Shown here piece after piece: positions 37,338 through 49,495 of a stretch of DNA of 64,000 bases. This stretch comes from Fratercula arctica. Lineage: Eukaryota > Chordata > Aves > Charadriiformes > Alcidae. Each line of letters begins with the position of its first letter. The stretch's first letter is position 1. The DNA is taken from contig CANTUZ010000001.1 of assembly GCA_947846985.1 (NCBI GenBank), forward strand, positions 184,968,455-185,032,454. Reading direction: 5' to 3'. The notes beneath the pieces were generated by a model, which saw only the letters and a list, made by a program, of their open reading frames with translations, searched no databases and was not told where the DNA came from. Made by a program: the position numbers and the translations under genes.

Positions 37338-37577
37338 ATGGCTATCGCACGTAAAGGCACGTTAAAACTGACGAGAGAAATGCTGCGATGGTATGACAGG
37401 TTTCAGCACCACGGACAGCGCTTCCAGCGCGGAGCTGCTCCCCGAGAAATGGGGTGGCTCAAATGCGACCCGTCACCAAGCAGATATTGGACTTGTCAGC
37501 AAGAACTTGTAGGTATATCATGTATGTCCACCTTTGAAATCAAGCTACATTTCGAACTTACAACTCTTAGAGCTTAG
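37338..37577 (+). other. Isolated CpG-bearing segment with a 79-codon ORF, unidentified
   Basis: About 150 bases (37345-37500) are locally rich in CpG (CGCACG, GGCACG, GACGAG, GCGATG, CACGG, AGCGC, CCAGCGCGG, CCCGAG, GCGACCCG) inside AT-rich DNA. A 79-codon ORF spans it, with a basic, aromatic-rich peptide (MAIARKGTLKLTREMLRWYD...) matching no family I recognise. No good splice acceptor was noticed. It may be an eroded mobile element, a regulatory element, or a small unrecognised exon. Confidence 0.25.
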
Positions 37578-40500
37578 AAATGAGAATCTAATTTTTTTTT
37601 TCAGGCAAAAACATCTCCGCACAACATTATAAAACAGCACACAAATAAAAGTCTAATGGGAAGCACTGATAAGAAGACGTTTTCCCCTCGGAGAATAAGT
37701 ACAGGCTTTATTTACTTTATTTAAATATATCAGTAAAAGGTTTTGTTCATAAATAGAATGCATTTTTATACAGAAGAATTTTCATACTAAAGTTTTGAGA
37801 GCTGAAATGTAACTAGATATATCTGAGAAATATGTGAATTGTTCTATACTTTATACTGATATCAGATGAAAATATACCTTACATTTTAAGACCAAATTGA
37901 TTATCCTGTTGCTAATTGTGAATATGCAAATTACTTCCCTTACATTCCAAAAAAGAGAAATATAATTGCATTTTCTTAAAGTAGCTTTGCAATCCTCCTC
38001 TCACACGATCTTGATTAAGCCATTTTACAACTTTTTATCTTCCTTTCCCTGAAAGTATCTCTGAAAGAATATGCTGAGCTTTTCTTTTCAGCATGCCAAC
38101 AAGATGCATCTTCTGTAACTAACCATCATTGAGTAATACTCTTTACTTGTGCAAATATGTCTTAACTGCTATCACTCAAAAGGGAAACGTCAAGAAATAC
38201 CAGGAAAATTTCCGTAAGAATAGGGTCAACAGCATCTCTACAATGGCTTATGAGATCACAGAATTTTTAGTGTCTCATAGAATAAAACATTTGTGATTTG
38301 GTAGGGGTGCTTAACTGATGGAGTACAAAGAAGGAATATAACTGCAATAATGAGAACAGGGATACCCCTTCAAAGAGTTCTCACTCTTACCAAAGGATCT
38401 GCAGAAAGAAATGCTTGCAGATTCAGATTAAAACTTTAAAAAAAAAATACTAGAACATTCAAGTTAATATCAACATCCATTTACTCATGAACTTATGTGT
38501 CAACGGCATTACAATTCTTCAGGATTATACTGAGGCTTTAAATACCTTTACATTGAAATTTTACATGTTTCTAACAGAAACATAAGTTTAGTGATATCTT
38601 TTGATCAAATTGTATTTACTGTAAGAACATGCTAAAGGCAAAAAGCATGTTGGAGGTGAGGCCATTTAAACCCACTTAAATCAGATTTCAACATGTATAT
38701 TGATTAACGAATGGTTGTTTTATCCTTTTATTATATACACTTTTGTGTGTTTGTGTACTTATGTTCTACTAGCAACATGTTAGCCTGTCTGCAGACCTTT
38801 ATTTCATTATATCTGTTGCATTATTTTATCTAATATACAAAAGTAGAATCTTGTAGAACACATGGCAATGCTTTCAATGGCAATACTGTGAACCATCTAC
38901 TATCCATATAAACATAACATCTTTAATATGTACACGGAAACATCTCCATGATATTAGCCTAACAAATTTCTAAAAAGATTCATTATTTCTCCATGTCCGA
39001 AGACATTCTTCATGTTAAAATCCCCACAGAAGCTACAGGTGAGCAGTGGGATTCTTGTGTAGCTGTGTGTAAAAATGGATAGCTGTTCCTTCCACAGATA
39101 TATTACCCTATAAACCTGAGAGTCCTTAGGAAGTAATAAATCCACCTTTTTAGCTTTAATAGCTTAGTGTATATTTAACTTACATAACTTCACAGATATA
39201 TGCCAAAAAAATCTAACAACAATTTTTTTCAGCAAAGTAGAATCTCTTAAAAAAGTATATTAAGAAATTCCTAATAGTGGTACAGTATACTTTTTAATAA
39301 TCTTTTCATTCGCAGGAAGGTTGTTTTTTCCACATGAGGCATAGGGCTAAAATTTGTCTGTCTTTTACTAATGGGGATGTTTACTCTCTTTAATGGAGGC
39401 AGGAACTGACAACAAGCTATATTTAATTTCCTCAGAAACAGAGAAAAGCATTGTTACACACCCGTGTTTCCATTTATTTAATAGTTTTCTCTCAGGAATC
39501 CAATGCATTAAAAGCAGTATTTACTGATTATTCAAACCAGAAAACAGTAGCTCAGAAACAGATTAACTTTATCTTGGCATTTGACAGCAAACCTTATTCT
39601 GAAAGATGATACTAATGAAAGAGAGAAGGCAAACATGAGTGTTTGAAATGTCTGGCTAGGCAATACCCGAATCCTAAGACTGAAAAGACTTTTAAATTCA
39701 ATTTTTTAATTCAGTTACCTTACTTCACTCTATCAGCTACTAGACTGAAAAATAGTGTTCTATTCATAAAAACATCAAGCCTTTACTTCTTAGTAAAACA
39801 TTTACAAAAATCAATTCCAATATTCCATCAGCTAACACAGACAAATGCTAGCTTACATATGTACATCTAAGTTTCTGTTTTAGCTACAATGATGTGAAAT
39901 CGTAAGTCCAAATAGTAGCTAAAAAACTTACATAAAAGATCACAGAGTAAATATTGATTTACATCTTAAAAGGAAATTTCCAAAATTCACTAATAAAATT
40001 CATTCTGCTTGTGTAACCTTAACAGTGACCCCAAGATAACTTAAAAAAGAAATGGAGATTCTTTCCTCAATCTTGTGCTGGCCAGTAATAGAAGAGACAC
40101 AATGATCAACAATAAACTTATTAAATATTCTTCTTTATCTGAAACCAGAAGAGACATTTCTGAAAAAGGTGCCTACATAGTCTAGAAAATAAGTTCACAT
40201 AATAGACAGTACCAGAAGAATTGAAGGTTTAGAGAGAAAAAAGTGAAAAGTATCACTCTGTCAGACTTCAGAAAACAATTCTTATTAATGAACCGAATGG
40301 AGTAAAACCAGAGTGGAAGTGTGGCACTGACAAGACAAGAAACTTGACATAGCAGAAAGTGTAAAGTATGAAACGTCCAGTATGGAAACTACGGAAGACA
40401 TTTTGAAAGATATAGTTAAATGGAAAACAGGAGACAGCCATTGAACACAAACCACTAGAGATAAACCAAGACTAACAATTCACCTCATGCTAAAGATGAG

Positions 40501-42413
40501 AAAATGTATTTGGAAATAGATTAACAGTTGCATGCAGTTTTTGTAGAGATAAAACCCAAGATAACTAGAAACATATCCAGAGTAAAAAATTATTGGTGTT
40601 GCCTACTGAAGATCATGAGACTTCATCACAACATAGCTTACAGAAAGACATCCTGAATAAAATTTCTGGGGAAGCAACAGATACAAGTGATCATTTTAGA
40701 ACACCTTTGGGTCCCATGAACATCAGCAGAAAGATGTTGGAATAAGCTGCTTGGTAGGGGGAAAAAAAATGCATCTTTCTGGAATATTGGGTAACCAACT
40801 GTTTTGGTAGGTTGGTTGGTTGATGTATCAAATGTGTAATTTGAATAGCTTCCCTTTTAATAACCTTGGAAATAATTGGAACCATTCTCAGGAAAAGGCT
40901 AAATAGATACTCAGGGAAAATGCTAAGAAGGATTATCAAAACAAGAGCAAGACTATCTAAATATTCAGTAAACATAAAATCAAGACACTGAGAAGAAAAA
41001 TTAATCTAGATGGCAAAGTTTGTGAAGATTTAAAAAAAAAACAACCAAACTTCATTTACCCATATGACAACTCTAGAAGTTGGATATTAAATAAGATAAT
41101 TGCAATTACTCATTTATATGGATAAATTCCATTTGAGTTATTACTGAAACTTGGCAAGATTTGCATGATTGGAATGTTAAAATACACAACCACAATCCAC
41201 CTAGTGAGAACTGTGCTTTGAAACTGAGAACTGAGCTATTCCCTTCAGGTCCAATAAAAATTCTTAAGGAGTTAAGTCCTCTTCAATGTTTATATTATAG
41301 GACGGTGTGAAAATAATATAATGTGTCAGACAAATTCTGTCCATGATTAGCTGCACTTCAGTATTCTCAGACAAATTGTACAAGCATCATTGGTGAATAG
41401 CGTAAGTATACAGTGGAACTGGTAATGAATATTGAAAACTGACCCTATGGTATGTGACTGACTATGGTTATGTTATTGTTCTGATTACATTAAGTAGTGT
41501 TTCATTTCTATAGCCAAGGTTTTCAAAAAGAGATATAAGGTTAAGCCAACTGGAAAACATATTTAAAAGACTTGTTATTTTGAACATGCGACAAAAACTT
41601 TAAATAAAACGAGTGTTCATCTACCTTCTTGAATACAGTATTCTCAGAGAGATACAGAGCTGCAGTTGCATTGAAGTGCCTTCCCATTTTCAATTTTGAA
41701 AACTGAAGTAGACTGATCTTCAGAGAAGTCAACTTTAAAAGAAAGACTGCAAATGATCATAAATGTGGACTATTTTTTTCAAATAATGGAAAAAATCACT
41801 TCGGTCTTTAGCTACTTAAGAAATTTTGATCCGTCAGAGCTACCAAACATGAATGAAACAAAAACTGTGACTGTGTAATTTCTATTTCTAGGAATTACAA
41901 CTACAAATATAATTTTTTACTCTTAATTAATGCCAGGAAAAGAACATCAATGTCTTTTTTCACTTCAAAAATGAAAGTATACTCACCTACGAAAAGTCTA
42001 CACAATTTACAGATAGTTATATTATTTATTATTTGGCTAACCATTTAAATAACCTGTACACTGTGATGATTAATGACATAAAGCTATAACAAGACACAAA
42101 CATCCAGTTTCATTTTGAAAGCTTTTCAGTGCATCCCTCCTGCCTTTCAGTTGTTGCTCCAAAGGACACTTATCCTATCTCTCATAGGTCCTGTCAACCC
42201 TGTCAATGTATGTATATCTCTGGTACCCCAGGGCATCAAAAAAGAACTCTAGATGCTTAAGTTTAGGAACATAGCTATGAAAGAATAACAACATACAAAA
42301 AGAAATTCCATTATATTACAAAGAAAATTAGCTATTTCATGGGAACTGATTTTTCTCTAAAATGTTATTTTACAGTTAATGAAGCTCATTCCTATTTAGA
42401 AAAAAATGGATCA

Positions 42414-42425
42414 GGGGGAGGGGGA
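42414..42425. repeat. G-run pair
   Basis: GGGGGAGGGGG, two closely spaced G-runs. It is too short alone to form a canonical four-run quadruplex. Confidence 0.6.
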
Positions 42426-42685
42426 GAAAGTTTCACTGTTCTTGGAAAATTAAAATGGTTTTATATGATTTCTTTAGATATTTAGGAAGAAAACTTTCTG
42501 CTTTCATTTGTTAAATTCCTGTGATCAAAAAAATACAAATATTTACACAACATGAATTAATAAAAAACCTGAAATGAAACACTGATATGAAATGTTGAAA
42601 TTCTTGCAGAACATTTGACATTCATTGAACCAACAATTTCAGATTTTAAAAAAGTTCCATTGGAAAATGTTTAATTCTTTCTAAA

Positions 42686-42739
42686 GCTCATCCCACAAAG
42701 ACATTCAAGTATAATGCTCATCCCACAAAGACATTCAAG
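42686..42739. repeat. Perfect 24-bp direct repeat, 30-bp period
   Basis: A 24-base unit beginning GCTCATCCCACAAAG and ending ACATTCAAG occurs at 42686-42709 and identically at 42716-42739. Perfect identity suggests a recent local duplication, or an assembly artefact. Confidence 0.85.
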
Positions 42740-44131
42740 ACTATAAATCAACAGTCTTCAAAGCAACTGAATCTTTTATTAAGTCATTTCTCCCTTCAGA
42801 CGAAGCTGAAAACTACAAATGAAATTCCTCTGGCAGCTAAAAAATGCTTTTTACAAATCTCTCTCACTTGCTCTTTTTTTTTTGGTCTCTCAGCTTCAAT
42901 TATTTTTAGTCTTTTTTTCCCAAAGTCCTTTTCTTTGCCTTGATGCAAATGCTCTGTTCCTCTCCCTTCCATGATTCCTGTGGGTCCCTTGCTTATTTCC
43001 TGCTACTATTGTTGACAGACTGTCACATCAGCAAGGACAGATGTTGTCTGACTTAATAAAAAAATTATCAAGAAAACATCATATCTGGAGGCAAAATATT
43101 TGAATAGCAAAATATAAATATTAAAGAAAGACCTGGAATTCTTAAAGAAAATGCTGGTGCAAAACTAATCAACTAATGATATGAAGTATCTTTCAAGGAA
43201 ACAAAGCATAAAAACGTAATGACATTCAGATGAAAATAATAACAGTAATATGGGAGTAAGATAAAGCTGAAAAGGCAGGCAATTTGGGCAGATGGCCTAT
43301 TCCTCATCCTAAAATAGCTGATGTTCTTTCTAACATTACAGTTCAGAAGAGTGGAAAACAACTCCATCTGCCTTACACTTACGTAGTTATTGTTTGTTAC
43401 GCGTGTTGATGACAATTTCATGCTGTACTCCAAATAGCCATAATGCTTTTGGGAATCACAAAGCTACATGCTGTATGTATTCAGGTGTGGAAAGCAATAT
43501 CGAATACATGGCCAAAAGAACAAGACAATAAATATCATAATAATTGTAGCTTATTGATCCAAGACCATTTATATTCATATTTCTACAAAATATACCCCCT
43601 AATATGGAAACTCAGGATTTCCCTCACAAATTGAATACACTGATTCTCTCCCACCCATTCAAAGTATACAGTCACGTAATACCTCATTCATAGAACCGTA
43701 TTTCCTTTAGTAGGAATTTGCTATTGAAATAGAGAAAGCAAGGTAAGGAAAGTGTAAGGCAAGCTACCAAAATAACTTATTAGAGAATGTAACAGCTATG
43801 GTAAACAATCATATTCTTCCTTCCAAGAATTATCCATTAAAGAGACTACTAAAATCTACAGATTATTGAGTTCTAAACAGTACTCTGAATACAGAACTGT
43901 TCTCACTGTGTGTCCTGGCTAGAGCTCAAGTGAAAGCAGAAGTGCTGAGGACAGCCGTACATACAGCAGATAGTCTTCATCTATTCCTATATATTCTACT
44001 ATTTAAATAGAAGATAAAAGAGATACAGAGTTAGAATTATCACTTTTAAATTAACTGCAGAGTGTCCAATAATTATGCAAAAATAAAAACCATTTAGTCT
44101 CACTATAGTAAAGCAACTACCATCATTAAAC

Positions 44132-44155
44132 TACAGGTAATGTAGTTTACCTGTA
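44132..44155. repeat. Short hairpin-forming inverted repeat
   Basis: TACAGGTAA (44132-44140) and TTACCTGTA (44147-44155) form a perfect 9-bp stem around a 6-base loop. No pyrimidine or U-tract pattern suggests an RNA gene. Confidence 0.7.
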
Positions 44156-47100
44156 CTACAGCCATGGCTTTCTTTACATATCAGGTAATAAAAGGTTTAA
44201 ATTAAATCAAACTGTTACTATCAATTATACTTGCTCAGATTAATTTAATCTTACATTAACATTTGCTATAAAGTGGGATAGGTAAATATATATTATTTAG
44301 CTTTTTAAAAAATGCATTTTTGTCTAGTTAGACTATTGTGTAAATGGAAATATAATGATAGCTTCTGAGAAAAATTAAGTTATATCCATTTTATATTACT
44401 TTGACTCAACATGCAAAATGTGGTCATATGCATTTTACCAATTCACTACTGGTTTTGTGCTTTACAAAAAAATTACAGTGTTCACCAATCGTAAGTGTTG
44501 AAGTCTTACATAATTTATTTCATAAATGCTTTGCAGGTATTTATGAGAAGTACATGCCCATTTTTAGCAAACTAAGTGCTATATTGAATATTCATGTGCC
44601 ACACAATGCTTTCCAAAATAGGAAACAATACTTTCTCCTAAAATACCTGCTTGCACAAGTTCCTCTGTCTATACCTAATTTATATAACATATGCACACCA
44701 CTATCTCAATTCTATTTCTTCTACAGCCACGTAATAGGATTTTAGTACTCAAGCTAGGATGAACTGTATCCCCATGACTTCCAGACTCTTAGTTTGACAA
44801 GAACAGCACTATCCACTGTCACAACACTTATAAATGTATATTTGCATTATCATGTCCAAATCATACTGCTGCCTTTCAGTCCAATTCAAAATTACTTCCT
44901 TTTCTTCCTTTCAGGAACTTCAACCTCTCTCTTGCCCTTTACATTTCTTCCATTTATTTAGCATTAATCTACTGTTTGCTCTTACACAAAATCACACCAG
45001 CGTGGGCATGCAGCCCTCCTTTTAACTACTTTCTACTTCATTAATGCTTCATTTTTTCCCAGTCTCCTATGAACTGTATTTCCAGAGCATCCTCTAGGCT
45101 ATTTGTTACCTTTTTATAATTTTCTATTATATGAAAAAAAGAGCAGAAAAAAGTTGAATTGTCCTGTGGATTTGAATGCAAATGTCAAGTGTAGCCAGAG
45201 CAAAATTGCAACCTTGAAAACTCTGCAGTTTGTTCCCCCACCCATTTCGGCAGTCAGCTCTTCTTAAACGATATTATGTTAACCAAAGTTCACTTTCTCT
45301 CCCTCAGTCTTAGAAAAGCTGATTAAAATAGAGGGTTACCACTACATCTAGAGTAATTTTGAGTTATTTCCAGCTTATGTAATGACTGGATTATTAGAAA
45401 GAAAAAACAGAAAGAGAATAATCTCATTATTCAATCCAGGCTGTCAAAAGCGTATTGCAATTTATAAGCATACACCAATAAATATATTACACTAAAGCAC
45501 ATACACCAAAGAGAAAAGCCTCCAGCTGCACTGAACATCAGTTAACGAAATAGTTCCAAATAAAAGAAACAAAAAACATATTGTCAAAGTGGTGGTGTTT
45601 TTTTTCTACCACATCAAGAGGTAGATAAGTGCCCACCAGTACTTCCTCATACAGCACAAGCATTTAGGTACATAACTTCCACTGAATTTAACAGGTACTA
45701 CACCCTGACCTGTTTGAGTATTTTGGACATTACTAAGCACGTCCCTGAACCATCAAAAGCCTGGCCCCACGAACCCAACTATCTGACTCAGGGCCCTCAA
45801 AAATTTTCATATGCATGGCTCTGGTAGAGACAGTATAAAAGCAATGTACATCGCTCATTTAATTGAAAACATTACATATATTTTTAATTAAGACAAAATG
45901 GGAAAAGAACAATATTATTTATTTAAAATGCTTAGAATAGAATACTTTGTGGAGAGCATCTGTTTCAGGATTAAATAATTCAATATCCATCAACGGAATA
46001 CTGGATAGTCTAGAATTTTAAGTACCAGAAAAGGAATGTTCTGTATGTTCAGATATTATCTAATTGCAAACAAAAGTAATATGCCATACAATATATTCTA
46101 AATTACTTTAAGATACCGCAAATAATATAGGTTTCCCTCAGATTCTTACTCCTCCTGACCTAAAAAGTTTCCAAGATCCTGCTCCTGCTATTCATCTCTA
46201 ACTATCAATAATCCTCCTACAGAATTTCTTAGGCTTCAGCTTATCTTCCTCCTCCTTTTGTCTCCTTCATTTGAAAATTTCTTTTTGCTTCAATTATCTT
46301 ACACGTGAAAGTTCCCTGTCTTTGTATGTCATGCAACATCATTCTCCCACTATCAGCATCTCTTCTTTTGTTTAACATTCTAGCACAGAACTCTCCTTTT
46401 CTCTTCCCAAAATTAATATTCCATCACACTGGATGTGTATAAAATAATCTGAATTCTTCTTGCTAGAACCCTTACATTAAACATGCCAAACTGTATGTAT
46501 AATGAGATGACTCTCCAGTGAGTAGGGGTTTACTTTAATCAAGAGCGTGGAAGATATCTCATAAAATATTCAGCAAATAGAGACAAAGTTTAAGGAAGGA
46601 AAAAAACATTTAAAACAAAAAATGGTAGATTGCAAACATTATCAGATGTTGCTAACAAATCAAGTGCAGACCATGTAAGTATTACAAATAAAAGTGAGGA
46701 AAAATCAGCAACTGTCGACACTCAATGCTAGATAAGTCAACGGTAAAAAACCAAATTGTAACGTAGGGTGATAGAAATATTTTAGAACAATCCAGAAAAG
46801 AAGACAGCTGAAAAATGTGGCTAACGAGGACAAAATCGCTAAAAGAACAACTTTGAAACAGCATAAAATCAATAAATATGAGAAAAAATATGCTGAATGA
46901 ACAAAGAGGTGCTACAAGTAGTTTTAATGATGGTGAAGGAGAAAAGTAGGGTAAAGATATACGGAAAAGATATAAGAAAGACTGCTGAAGAGGAACAAGT
47001 GAAGACACTGGGTCTAGCAACTGCTAATACAAGAATTACATGTGGCAAGAAATGAGGCAGTAGTTGGAAGCAAATTTTGGACAAGAGGAAGTGACAATAT

Positions 47101-48580
47101 TATCAAAACTTGAGAAAAATTAATTATAAAGAGATGAAGGAACAGCCAGGGAAAACAAGTGAGCTTGAAGAAACCGTGAAATATACTTATCCAGAAGTTT
47201 CAAATGAAGACAAGACTTAACAAGAATGGGGGAGAAGGACAAAACAGCAGGAGTATGTGCTTTGATTTGCCAAAATATTTAGTACAGAAACGAGTTGTAA
47301 GAAGCCTGACCTTATGAGTATTCTGAAATCAACAGGAAACAACCATGTTTAGAAAACAGATTATAATTTCTGTACCTTATGAGTCATAATTCACCAACTG
47401 TCTAGGAATAAGTTACAACACTAATTGTAAAACAAGGAGTACAAAAATATTTATTAGAAAGTGAAAAGAAGCAAATGCTTAAGCAATGAAGAAGAGCATG
47501 CCTGGACGTTCTAGCTAAAATAAGGAAGGCAGATACAACATGTAGTGTCATTTGGGAAGTTTCATCCAGAAGACAATTGAAAGCTGATAACCCTGTGTTA
47601 TTAAGCAAAATACTTTCATAAAGAAATCTCAGAGGGAAGGAGACACTACCGTCTCTAATTAAAGACTGAGCTCAAGGTCCAGGAGCTGCTTAACAGTGCC
47701 AATTATAATGCCACTAATAACCAATTAAGGTTTGTGATTTTTCTAAACATTACCAGAGCCACAGCAATTTTTATTGTTGCTTTTAAGAAGCCTCAAAATT
47801 CTTTAAAAATAATTAATTCTAAAGGATTAACTCAAAAAACCCCAAAACTTTTAAAGGCAATAACAAAAGACACTGGAATGTATTCAAGTGTGTTCTAAAT
47901 CATATCCAAAGGAAGTGTATTCCACTAAAAAGAAGCCAAGCATTGTCACACAGAATAAAAGCCTGAAAAAAAACAAAAGGGAAGAGCAGGAGTATAGGAG
48001 AGAAAAAAAGAAACCAAAACTAATAAAATTAAGAAGAGGAAAGATGGAAGACAAGAATTATTCAATTTAATAATATTACACAAGTTAAGTTAATATATTT
48101 GTTATATATGAAAATACTGATGCAAAGAGGCAGACAGAATACAGCAAGAGAAATTATTTTTTTTAAAGGGTTTTCTTTTTAAACCCATTTTAAAACTGTT
48201 AGTAAACTAACTGAATGCTCAATGAAAACTTGGAAGTAAGAGAGACTGAATAAGCCAACTAGGTGTCTGTATGTAAAACTAGAGCTGATCTTAAAGACGC
48301 CTCTCAGATGCAATTTGGAGAGATCTGAATTAGCCAGTCCACAAAGTGCTGTGCAGCACTTCAAGGCTTTTACTAGCTTGGGTCCAAGTGCATTTGAATA
48401 TTATTAGCCTGACAGAAAGGCACATTAGCTTAATATCACTCCCACCAGCCCTGACTGGCTTGGAAAGACCCCACATTCATATACCTAGATTGTATATACA
48501 GAGGTGCTAAAATACACAGTACTAGCCATAGCAGTTAAGACAGCAACGCTCCACACTCAAAGGGCAGTTGTTAATGATTT

Positions 48581-49495
48581 GTACAGTCACAAGTGGTGCT
48601 CTTCCGGGGCCTATTCTGGGATTTACACTGCTTAGCATCTTTATCAATGACCTGGAGGAGGAGACAAAATCCTTATCAATCTGACAACACTAAGGATGCA
48701 GTCAATATATCTGAGGACAGGGCTGCCGTTTAAAGGGACCTAGAGAGGCTGGAGAATTAGGCCAACAGGCTAATTCAAGGAGCGAGGAGACATGTGAAGT
48801 CCTGCACCAAGGATGGACTAACCCCTGGATGAGTACAAACCTGGGAGTTGCTCACTGGGGAGCAGCTCTGCTGAAAAAGACTCGGGGGTCCTAAGGACAG
48901 TTGGCTAAACTCCCCTGGTAGTGATGTAGGCTAACAGTGTACGGGACTGTATTAACATGAGAGTGGCCATTAGATTGTGGAAAACAATTACTCCCCTTTA
49001 CTCAGCACTTGTTAGATCACCTCTGTAAAACTGTGTCCAATTTTGGACCCCCATCCTCCCTGTACAAGAAAGACATTGATCAACTGGAGCAAGTTCAGCA
49101 GGAGGCTCCCAAGCTGTCAGGGGCTGGAGCACTTGCCCTACGAAGAGAGTCTGAGGCAGCTGGGCTTGTTCATCTTGGGAAAAAGAGGGACTGGGAGTAA
49201 TAAGTAGCAGCTTTTCAGTATCTAAGAGGTGGCTGCTAAGAAGGCAGAGCCAGGCACCTAAAATTGGGGTGGGGGGGGGGTGGAGCTTTAAGTGGGTACA
49301 GGAAAAATAATTAATTATTAGGAAAATAATCTTGGGAACAAGTCGCACAGACATGTTATGAAATTTCCATTCTTCAAGGTTTTCAAGACCCAAGTGGACA
49401 AAATCATAAGCAACATGATCTGATTCATAGTTGACCCTGTTTTGAGCAGGAGGTTGAACTAGATGACTTATCTTCCAACCTCAATAATTCTAGAG
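48581..49495 (+). mobile_element. CR1 LINE, 5'-truncated, old and degraded
   Basis: About 0.9 kb. It begins within the 3' part of the CR1 reverse-transcriptase ORF (ACTGCTTAGCATCTTTATCA then ATGACCTGGAGGAGG; the consensus peptide here reads like NIFINDL). It runs through the region around 48995-49200 (GATCACCTCTGTAAAACTGT, CTGTACAAGAAAGACATTGA, GAGCAAGTTCAGCAGGAGG) to the 3' end (GAGCAGGAGGTTGAACTAGA then TGACTTATCTTCCAACCTCA, AATAATTCTAGAG). Frameshifts and stops break the ORF, so it is inactive. A G-run at 49266-49283 interrupts it. Same orientation as LRRN3. Confidence 0.9.
49266..49283. repeat. G-run inside the CR1 copy
   Basis: GGGGT followed by ten G and then TGG. Possibly quadruplex-prone, and a likely site of sequencing or polymerase slippage. 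Confidence 0.75.

Larger units (their letters stand above)
37578..48580. other. AT-rich non-coding DNA, probable IMMP2L intron
   Basis: About 11 kb without a recognisable gene. Contains a 24-bp direct repeat (42686-42739), a 9-bp-stem hairpin (44132-44155) and purine-rich + strand stretches at about 40140-40720 and 46860-47330. The longest ORFs (114 codons at 44401-44745; 112 codons at 46682-47020, minus strand) look like compositional accidents. In mammals the region around LRRN3 is IMMP2L intron; no IMMP2L exon is seen here. Confidence 0.45.

Noticed and set aside
40140..40720. Endogenous retroviral coding remnant
   Set aside because: Purine-rich, but all plus-strand frames close within a few dozen codons and no retroviral motif or LTR pair is visible.
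46682..47020. 112-codon minus-strand ORF, Ser/Phe/Leu-rich
   Set aside because: Explained by the purine-biased + strand; hydrophobicity comes from T-rich codons and not from a real membrane protein.
48998..49393. 131-codon minus-strand ORF
   Set aside because: It lies antisense within the degraded CR1 copy.
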